Source: Paulinella micropora (Eukaryota > Cercozoa > Imbricatea > Euglyphida). Taken from it: a DNA stretch of 64,000 nucleotides. Made by a program: the position numbers and the translations under genes. The stretch spans positions 979,027 through 1,043,026 of the forward strand of contig BJOX01000007.1 of assembly GCA_009731375.1 (NCBI GenBank). The letters run 5' to 3'. The notes under the pieces are model-generated. The model was not told where the DNA came from. It saw only the letters and a list, made by a program, of their open reading frames with translations, and did no database searches. The number at the start of each line of letters is the position of its first letter. Position 1 is the first letter of the stretch. Below, piece by piece: positions 21,601 to 29,200 of the stretch.

Positions 21601-21804
21601 TGTAAGAGAGTTTAATCTATTGTCTCGTCTAGATTTTAACTCTACTACTTTGAATTCCCTCTTGCTCTCTCTAGTTTTGGTCTCTTTAAGTTTCTGTTTG
21701 CTTAGTAATAAATCAGCAGGTTTAATCTTATTTCTAGCCTTAGCCTTCAACAAGTCAATCACATTTTTGTTTGGTCTTGATATTGTTGGTAGTGGTGGTG
21801 GCAT
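18647..21804 (-). pseudogene. DNA polymerase B, element 1 type, broken
   Basis: Family B polymerase, probably protein-primed, replicating the element. An N-terminal region with an OTU-like N-N-x-C-L-F segment and a C-x2-C..H-x-C knuckle precedes the 3'-5' exonuclease motifs: H-Y-D-L-E-T, N-G-F-N-G-A-N-F-D and Y-L-K-C-D-V-M-G. Then come palm motif A (V-V-S-L-Y-P-T-A), B (K-L-F-M-N-S-L-Y-G) and C (Y-T-D-T-D-S). Breaks: a frameshift at a short A run near 21200, an in-frame TAA at 19961..19963 and a frameshift in an A6 run near 18752..18758 close to the C-terminus, whose other frame ends at 18669. It is clearly different from the Maverick-type PolB of element 2, although flanking genes are homologous. 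Confidence 0.88.
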
Positions 21805-21952
21805 ATTTTACTTTTATATTAGTGTGGATATAAAAATAATAAAATAAATTAAATTGTTTTACCGATATATATATAAATATAAATTGTCTTACCTTTAATA
21901 CGAAATTCATTTTATTTATTTATTACAAAAAATAATTTTTCATTTTTTTGTT
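21805..21952. other. AT-rich intergenic, nothing recognised
   Basis: Between the polymerase start and the 58-aa gene. TATA-rich; probably holds the polymerase promoter. No gene seen. Confidence 0.5.
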
Positions 21953-22129
21953 TTATACTCTTCTTGCTTTCATTTCTTCATACTCTTTAAGTTTTCTATT
22001 TCGTTCTTTCAATTTTTCCTTTTGTCTTGTATTAACTTCTTCGCGGTGCTTATGATAATAAGTAGTTGCTTTTTCATTATTCGCGTTTCGTTTGTCCTCT
22101 GGTGTGAGATATTTCTTATGTCTTCCCAT
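21953..22129 (-). CDS. Small basic helical protein, element 1
   Basis: 58 aa, start ATG at 22129. Very basic and probably all-helical: M-G-R-H-K-K-Y-L-T-P-E-D-K-R-N-A-N then Y-Y-H-K-H-R-E-E-V and a K/E/R-rich tail. The Y-L-T-P-E-D-K-R..Y-Y pattern recalls short basic DNA-binding helices in virus genes, but no family is assigned. First of three small minus-strand genes at the right end. Confidence 0.55.
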   Translation of the reverse strand: MGRHKKYLTPEDKRNANNEKATTYYHKHREEVNTRQKEKLKERNRKLKEYEEMKARRV

Positions 22130-22133
22130 ATCT

Positions 22134-22182
22134 ATATTATAAGTAATAATATTTATTTCTTTAAATGGTTTTACATTTTATT
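22134..22182 (-). repeat. Repeated gene-junction sequence, copy 1
   Basis: About 49 bp nearly identical to 22445..22495. On the minus strand it contains the codons N-K-M-stop of the upstream gene, a 30-bp AT-rich spacer and the TATAATAT just before the next start. The same junction used twice suggests gene duplication with preserved promoter/terminator. Confidence 0.7.
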
Positions 22183-22446
22183 ATTCAATAATATCATTGC
22201 CCTTAATTTAAGTTGTGCGATTGCTTCTTCACAAATTTGCCATTTACGTATATTCAGTGTAGTTGAAGGTTCTTCTAATATTTTGTTCTTTTGTTCTATC
22301 CAAAACTTAAAAGCCCTACTATATCGTTGAAGCACTTCTCTTTTTGTGTAATTCTTAATACTTCTATCGTCTGCTAATGCTTCTGGAAAATGTAAGTTGT
22401 ATAGTTCTTTCATTTCCTTGTCCGCTTGCATCATTATAGAAGACAT
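22171..22446 (-). CDS. Unknown 91-aa helical protein, element 1
   Basis: 91 aa, start M-S-S-I-M-M-Q-A-D. Predicted helical throughout, with no Cys cluster, TM or signal. Not recognised. Flanked on both sides by the repeated junction sequence. Confidence 0.5.
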   Translation of the reverse strand: MSSIMMQADKEMKELYNLHFPEALADDRSIKNYTKREVLQRYSRAFKFWIEQKNKILEEPSTTLNIRKWQICEEAIAQLKLRAMILLNNKM

Positions 22447-22495
22447 ATTATATAAGTAATAATATTTATTTCTTTAAATGGTTTTACATTTTATT
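22445..22495 (-). repeat. Repeated gene-junction sequence, copy 2
   Basis: See 22134..22182. It includes the last codons and stop of the zinc-finger gene at 22484 and the TATATAATAT before the 91-aa gene. Confidence 0.7.
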
Positions 22496-22702
22496 TTTAA
22501 AATATCTTTCTATGTCGTCGTTTCTACGAGTTATACGAATAACTTTATGTCCTCCTATCATATCCTCTTCTTTCTCTGCAAAATAGTCTCTGTGAAAGTC
22601 TGATTTTTCGTGTTGATATTTTCCGTATATCCCTATTACCTTTCCACATATACATTTATATTTCTCTTTCCTTCTTTCCTTCACATATTCTGCTCTTTTC
22701 TG
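22484..22702 (-). pseudogene. Small zinc-finger gene split by retrotransposon (main part)
   Basis: On the minus strand the reading frame enters from the LTR and continues as a basic protein with a C-x-C-G-x10-H-x5-H finger, then R-D-Y-F-A-E-K-E-E-D-M and a basic C-terminus. The same finger spacing occurs in the GIY-YIG gene remnant and, less completely, at 54389..54892. The first seven codons and ATG lie on the far side of the retrotransposon at 33035..33056, in frame across the 4-bp TCTG duplication. The open frame that continues upstream into the LTR is not its natural N-terminus. Confidence 0.75.
22699..22702 (+). repeat. Target-site duplication, left (TCTG)
   Basis: TCTG immediately before the left LTR, repeated at 33035..33038 immediately after the right LTR. 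Confidence 0.8.
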
Positions 22703-22952
22703 TGTAGGCATCACCCCCCGGATAGCCGGTAAAAAGTACAGTTTTTCGGGTGTCAGGTGCACCTAGTTTTTTCCCAGTATTTCAATATCGTTTGGCCGGA
22801 TTTGACCTAATGCCATTTTAACCGTGGTCTGTGGCCGCTTTCTTTTTCGGCTTCACTGAGCTAATATAACGAGACATCATTCTCCTTTGGGGGATTTGTG
22901 TCTGGTTGTATTACCGACTTTTTATCGAGCTATCTTCAGGGATTGTAACATT
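22703..22952 (+). repeat. Left LTR
   Basis: Begins TGTAGGCATCACCCC and ends GGGATTGTAACA. Matches 32799..33034 except for indels and substitutions. A candidate primer-binding site starts one base after it (TGGAGTCACCAGC, 22954 on). Confidence 0.93.
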
Positions 22953-23711
22953 GGAGTCACCAGCACAAGGCTGATTTCTTTTCTGGCTTGTTTTTGGAAC
23001 AGCAGAAAGAAAAATTGGACAGACCTATCACTTCTGAGTAGGTGTTCCAAAAAAACAAATACTCCAGCACATCCCCACACAGCTCCTTTTGCAAAACCAG
23101 ACGTCTAGGCGTTTGTGAGTAGGTGTCTCAGTACCCTCTACACAGCCTGTATCTGTGTCCTCATAAGGAGGCCAGACACCAGACCTCATAGCTGTTCTTG
23201 TGTTCTCTCTTGAGACAGAGACAGAGTAGGTCAACAGACGTACAAACAAACACTCACAGTTACAAACAAACTTGAAGGACACGAGCGTAGTACTCCTCCT
23301 TTCAAGTCTGTGCACTTAGTTGCCTCTCAAAACACATACATCAGAGTATTTTTGCAAATCTCTGACTGTTTTTCGACAATAGGTCTGAACAAGTGTCAGA
23401 CGACAGGTCGACTTCTCAAGGAGTGCTTCTCGAGCCTCTTTGACATTATCTGTACGTAGGTCCTCGTACCTCATAACAGATACAACAACAAAAAGAGAAA
23501 AAGAAAAGAGGAGTGGAGAAGGAGATCAAGTTTTCAGAGAAAGTCGGATAGACTACTTCTTTCTCTCAAACAAAAACACATAAGACATAGAGGTGAGACT
23601 CTCTCTCTCTACACTGTCTTTTCATCTTTCCTCTCTATTCGTTGCTCAGAGACGAACAGAGTAATTACGAAGTAGAAACAGATCTATCTCCTTTGTATTC
23701 CTTCAGAGACC
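22953..23711 (+). other. Retrotransposon 5' leader
   Basis: Starts with a TGG primer-binding-site-like sequence. The rest is non-coding, with CT/GA-rich stretches before the gag ATG at 23712. Confidence 0.7.
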
Positions 23712-25124
23712 ATGTCTTCTAGGTCTGAAGAAGCATATTGGAATGAAGAAGGAGGAGAGAATGAGAGAACCCCAATAGACCAGGAGGATAACGTTGGCCC
23801 TCTTGGGGACGGGGGAGATCTGGCAGTGCCTTCCTATGAAACAGGAGGACCAGAGGACCGACTGCTCGCCCCTGGGCGGATGGGAGAGTCGGAAGTCGAG
23901 AAGGAGAGGAGCGAGGAGGAAGCGAGGTTTGTGGCCGAATATGGCAATCTAAGTGAGAAGGAGTTTGAGGATAAAATAGGGAAGGATGAGGCCTATAAAT
24001 GGCTATTCATTCCCCCAGAAATACGATGGGGAGATCCCTTGAGAAAGGAGGATATCTGTTACCCCCTCCCAAAACAAGCCCTGTCTCTTGCAAAATTCCT
24101 CAGAGACGACAGTGCACAGTTACAGGTGCAACATGTCTCATTTTGGGACAATATGTCTTTACTGGAGCTTCTCGACCTCACATGGAAAGTGTTCGAGTGT
24201 GCTATACTCTATGAGTACCAGTCTAACAAGACTGTCCTGCCATGGGATTCAAGAGCACTGGCTAGGTTGCTCGATCCTGGTCAGGATATCGAATCAATCA
24301 AAAGAGGGGAAGGGGAGTTTAAGTCCAGGAACGTCCGAGGACAGATTAATGTCATGGATATACCCCTGAGACTTATGGAGATCAAGTTGGTGGACTTGAA
24401 TAAACTCCAACAAACCCCGATTTATGGCAGGGACCTTCACCCGGCCCTGAAAGAAATAGAAGGCGAAGCTGGAGGGGTGACGAAGATTAAGAAGTTGCAT
24501 GCGGCCTTGCAGAAGGACGACGCATGGAAGAGGTGGGCTTTCACCAAGGATCATACGATCTTGGAGGGAACGGCCGCACCCGCCCTCACCAATAAAGCGG
24601 GAGAGAAGGAGTTGGCGGAGAAGGCTCTGTTCCTTCGGAAGGCTGCCGAGCTCATGTCTTTTTTTCATCATGCTCAAGACCTGCATATCAGGGAAAGAGC
24701 AGAGGAGAAAGAAAAGAAGGAGTTGGAGGCAAAGATTGCATTGGCTAAGGCGACGGCTACGAGACAGGCACCTTCCTCTGGGCCTTTTATGTCTCCCCCT
24801 GGGTACGTCCCGTCAGCCCATACAGCCCCTCCTGCCCTTACGACTAGCTTAGCGCCTACCACTGTCATTGTCAACAATAATGACAAGAAGGACAGACAGG
24901 CTATCATTAACGCCTTCCAAAAATATACCAAGTCCGATGCCACTGCTCTGACGCTGTTCGCAGAGACAGCGAGTCAGAAGGACACGGATGCGCACCTTCG
25001 AGACAAGCTCCGAAGAATTGATGCTTGTATGAAGCAGAGTATGAGGCGTTGTCCACCTTGTTGGACCCATCAATCCTCACACAAGGATTTGATGTTGTGG
25101 AATACAAGGCGTTGCGAGCGGTAG
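23712..25124 (+). CDS. gag: Gag, N-terminal frame
   Basis: 470 codons. Acidic N-terminus (residues 1-90), then a helical capsid-like region with W-x-x-L-R/K and coiled-coil K/E stretches, and a P/A/T-rich linker near residue 365. The last about 35 codons after 25020 are out of frame: the natural continuation (L-Y-E-A-E-Y-E-A-L) is in the +2 frame of the next entry. The frame change may be a 1-base indel or, less likely, a programmed shift. Forms the particle shell of the retrotransposon. Confidence 0.82.
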   Translation: MSSRSEEAYWNEEGGENERTPIDQEDNVGPLGDGGDLAVPSYETGGPEDRLLAPGRMGESEVEKERSEEEARFVAEYGNLSEKEFEDKIGKDEAYKWLFIPPEIRWGDPLRKEDICYPLPKQALSLAKFLRDDSAQLQVQHVSFWDNMSLLELLDLTWKVFECAILYEYQSNKTVLPWDSRALARLLDPGQDIESIKRGEGEFKSRNVRGQINVMDIPLRLMEIKLVDLNKLQQTPIYGRDLHPALKEIEGEAGGVTKIKKLHAALQKDDAWKRWAFTKDHTILEGTAAPALTNKAGEKELAEKALFLRKAAELMSFFHHAQDLHIRERAEEKEKKELEAKIALAKATATRQAPSSGPFMSPPGYVPSAHTAPPALTTSLAPTTVIVNNNDKKDRQAIINAFQKYTKSDATALTLFAETASQKDTDAHLRDKLRRIDACMKQSMRRCPPCWTHQSSHKDLMLWNTRRCER

Positions 25125-26197
25125 AGGTGTCGGCTAGGAGAGCAGCCTCAGACCTGCAGTGCACGGTGCCAGTTGCCGTCCTCTTGCAATACTTTAAAAC
25201 TCATGGGTATCAGCATCTGTGTACTGGTACTTTGATTGGGTTTGAGATTTTTCAAGAGGTGAACGAAGGGCTGGGCATTAGCGCGAGGTTGGCAGCGATC
25301 CTCACTGAGGTCAGCGCCAAGTACGGGCTCTTTTATAGCCGGAAGTCTATCATTTTGTACTTCCTGAGTGCTTTGTGTGCACGACACCCGAGCAAGCTCG
25401 CAAGGATCATACAGTCCTGTCCGACCTTCGCGGCGGTGAAGACGGCGGATTTTTTAGAAACGAATATATACGAGAGGGCCGTAGCGGCTGTTCAGCCGAG
25501 CGACCTGTATAGGGAGGTGCTCGAAGCGTGTTCCGACTTGGACACGGCCACCGAGTCATTCTCCAGTGCCGCGACACAAGGGGTTGGAGGTGCTCAAGCA
25601 GCACATACAACTCGGTCGGCGGGTCAAAAGAGGGGGAGAGACGAGCCGACGCCGTGCTACCGCTATTTTTCATATATGGCGTGTAAGAATGAGGCGAAGC
25701 ATGGAGTAGGCACCTGTCCACACAGTCATGACTCTGACGATGACAGGATGCGAAATATCTTCCTGAGAGAACTCAAAGGCTCAAAAAAGGAGCAGGCCTT
25801 ATACAGAGTTTACAAGAAGGAGTTGGTGGAGAGGAGGTGGAATGCAAATATGGTCGCGGACGGAGAGTTCCGGGAGGCCATCATTTCCTTCCTTGAGAAG
25901 ATGAAGAGAAAGGAGGAGAAAGAAGCAGCGGGCCGACAAGCGGCGCCGACTAGAGGAGGAGAGACGAGAGGAGCGTCACGAGGGTCCCGAGGGACACCAA
26001 GAGGATGGGCACCAAGAGGTCGGGGCTATCGGGGAAGGGGAGGCCGGACCCCAGCGCGCCCTCCCAGAGGACACGGATACTGGAATTATAGCTCCAGTTC
26101 CAGCTCCAACTACCCCCAGCAAGCTTATACCGCTGCGGAGGGGGGACGTCAAGACGAAGACACTGGCTCAGGTGAGCGTGTTGAAGTCCTAGAATGA
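25025..26197 (+). CDS. gag: Gag, C-terminal frame with CCCH finger and RGG box
   Basis: The start given is an in-frame ATG inside the overlap with the first frame; natural translation would enter from that frame. After a helical domain it has C-x8-C-x10-C-x3-H (residues about 215-240), a CCCH-type zinc finger rather than the usual CCHC knuckle. An R-G/R-G-G-rich RNA-binding tail (R-G-R-G-Y-R-G-R-G-G) and a Ser/Tyr-rich end follow. It is in the same frame as pol, separated by one stop at 26195..26197 and 75 bp. Confidence 0.8.
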   Translation: MYEAEYEALSTLLDPSILTQGFDVVEYKALRAVEVSARRAASDLQCTVPVAVLLQYFKTHGYQHLCTGTLIGFEIFQEVNEGLGISARLAAILTEVSAKYGLFYSRKSIILYFLSALCARHPSKLARIIQSCPTFAAVKTADFLETNIYERAVAAVQPSDLYREVLEACSDLDTATESFSSAATQGVGGAQAAHTTRSAGQKRGRDEPTPCYRYFSYMACKNEAKHGVGTCPHSHDSDDDRMRNIFLRELKGSKKEQALYRVYKKELVERRWNANMVADGEFREAIISFLEKMKRKEEKEAAGRQAAPTRGGETRGASRGSRGTPRGWAPRGRGYRGRGGRTPARPPRGHGYWNYSSSSSSNYPQQAYTAAEGGRQDEDTGSGERVEVLE

Positions 26198-26272
26198 CGG
26201 GAGGAAAAGAGGGAGGAGGAGAAGAGAAAGAAGGAGATAAAAACTGTTCTTTTTAATCCGACAGTCACAGTT

Positions 26273-29200
26273 ATGCCTACTGTTGCTGAACAGGATACGA
26301 ACGGTTCCGTTCCTCCTAGACGTGAAGTTGAAGGCACACAGCCTCACAAGCCTCAAGGTAAGCATTTGCTAGTTCATCCTTCGAGAGCTAATATGATAAA
26401 TGATGCGAATAGGAAGACGAAGAAGGCGATGGAGGAGAGGAAGCCGCAACTGAAGGCTAGGTCTCCGCCTACGAAGAAGCAGCGGACCGTTCCCCCGCCA
26501 AAGGACGCAACCGTCTCTACGGTAGACAAATGTACATCTAGTGTACCGGACTCTGTCAAGCGGACACTTGAGATACCGGAAGCCCCGGAGACTCAAGAAG
26601 TTAAGTTGGAGGAAAAGAGGGAAGAACGGAAGGAGGACAAGGAACTTGAGCTTAGACTCAAAACCCTAGAACAAAAAATTCATGTGCTAGCGGCTAGTAT
26701 ACATAGACCGGACGCGCTATGCTACACTGACCTCTTTTGTGAAACTTTACAAACCACATTAAAAGTTGGTAATGATACGATGGCGAATATTAATATTGTC
26801 GGCCAGAAGTTTTTGAATAGTCACCGGACATGGGTTGACAAAACTATTAGAAAAACAAAGGGGACCCTAAAAGGGGTAGGCAGCCGTACGGAAATTACGG
26901 GCATCGTCACATTAATTTTCAAATTGAAATCCGGTCGAGTATATCGTGCGGACCTCTATGTTGTCCCCGATTACCACGGTTCAATCCTGCTGTCGTATGA
27001 CCAATTGGCTACGATGGGGGCTGTGATCGATTGCGCCGCACGGCGGGTGATTTATGGAGTGAAGAATGGAGAGGAGGAGGATATTAATCCGATGACTGCT
27101 ACTGACTCATACGAGGCTTTTGAGCTGAGTCTAGCAACGGAGAGGAAAAAGTTGGCCTTCGTACATGAGGCAACTGAAGCCTATGTACACCCCTATGTCA
27201 CAGTGCCGGAGGAACTGACCTGGACCGACAATTGGGAGACGGAGATGCAGGCGTATACGGTTACGATTCCCGCATGGGACAGAAAGTCTATTGATGACTT
27301 AGTCGTAGCGCGTAATGAGGAGATAATATGTGTTGCGAAACAGTGCCCGTCGTTGGCCAGATTCGCAGAAGGTGGCGGGGCAGATGTCCATATTACTAAT
27401 GGCTACTGTTACCATGCGAAGGTGTCAGATGAGAAGAGAGAGGCGTTTGTGCCAAGGAGGAAGGGGCGTATCCCCGATACTCCAGCGGATGACATTAAAA
27501 CTTTTATCACGAACTTTTGGGGCGATGTGCCTACCTGGCCGCGCTCATTAACTGAAGTGAAAAAGTGTCTACGGACTCTATTTGAGAGTAACAAGCCGTA
27601 TACTGTCATTCTGCCATACAATGAGAAGGCGATCTGGGCACAGGAGATAAGGGACCGGCTTATTGATCATCCTATACCTGTTCCTTCTCGCAAGCAACAG
27701 TTAGTGGTGGCTTGTCGACTCGGGTCTCGGGAGCAGAGCAGTGCATACAAGCAAAAGCTCAGAGCCCAGGACAAGTTGAAATTGATACCTCAAGCTTTCA
27801 CATGCTTTGATGGTTTCTACACCCGTAAGGCTCCGATACAATACGCGAACCTTATTGATATGCTTGTCGGGCTGGGTCATGATGATGAGCCGGACACAGT
27901 CACGTATGAAAGAACGGGACTAGACGATTTGTCCGAGGAAGATTTGAGTTTGGAGGAGGACTTAGCGCCCCTCAAGGAGCATAAGAAGATGTCGGAGGAA
28001 GATTTCCAAGCGGCGGCGCGGAAAATTTTAGAAGAAGGAGTGGGTTCGGAGAGAGAGAAGGCGTTTCTCAAAGCTAAGATGGAGGCGTACAGAGAAATTT
28101 TCGACCCTCCTCGGGCAGGTGGTGTAAAGTCGGATGACTTCACTGCTGTCATTTACAAGATACCGGGTGCGGAGCCATCTCCGGCACCACGGAGGGCAAA
28201 TTTGAGCATACATGAGGCAAAAATAGCGGAGGAGAATGTGAGACAGTTGCTCGATGAGGACTTTATTGAGAGATCTACATCTCCAATTGTCTCTCAACCG
28301 AAAATCGTCCCTAAGCCAGGAGGAGAATGGCGCTTGACGATCAATTATGCCCGTGTGAATAAGGTGCTAGAGGAAGAGAGAAATCCTCTGCCGACCTTAG
28401 AAGAAGGCAGAAGGGTGCTGCGGAATGCTAAATTCTATTCGGTCATTGACCTTAAGAACGGCTTCTGGCAGATACCACTGGACGAGAAATCCAGATGGCT
28501 GACTGCATTCGTTGTGGGTATGGAAATATACCAGTGGAAGGTGCTTCCAATGGGACTCAAACAGGCCCCGGGGCTCTTTCAGAAGGCGATGCAGAAGATG
28601 TTGAGCGGTCAATATGACGACCAGTCGGAGGATGGTTTTATGAGAAGGAGAGGACAGAAGGCGGGAGAATATGCATTTTGTTACATCGATGACATCATCG
28701 TATACTCTAACACAATGGAAGAGCATATCGATCACTTGTCAGATGTCTTCAGGCGCATCGGAGCTTTTGGCCTGAAATGCAACCTAAAGAAATGTCAGCT
28801 TGCCAGGACAAGTGTGACGTATTTGGGTTACGAGATTTCTCATAATAGGGTCTCGATATCGCGCGAAAAGAGGGAGGAGATCATGAGTAGACAGTTGCCA
28901 AAGAATCGCACGGAGTTACACTCTTTTCTTGCGATGGCACAGTACTACAGCCAGTTCATACCCGATTGGGGTGCAACTCGGGCTAAGCTGGAGAAGATGA
29001 TTGATTTTGGAGACTTTGAGAAGTGGGATGAGGAGGCTTTGCAGGCGTTTAATACGCTCAAAGATATCATTTATAAAGATCCCAAGGACGGCGGATTAGT
29101 ACTTATGATGCCCGACTTTACGAAACCGTTCGTAGTCGACACGGATGCATCTAAGTTTGCGATTGGCGCGGTGCTGCAACAGGAAGATGAGGAGAAAAAG

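Noticed and set aside
22484-22762. N-terminal residues encoded by the LTR as part of the small zinc-finger protein
   Set aside because: The open frame crosses the LTR boundary by chance; the true start codon lies beyond the retrotransposon at 33056.
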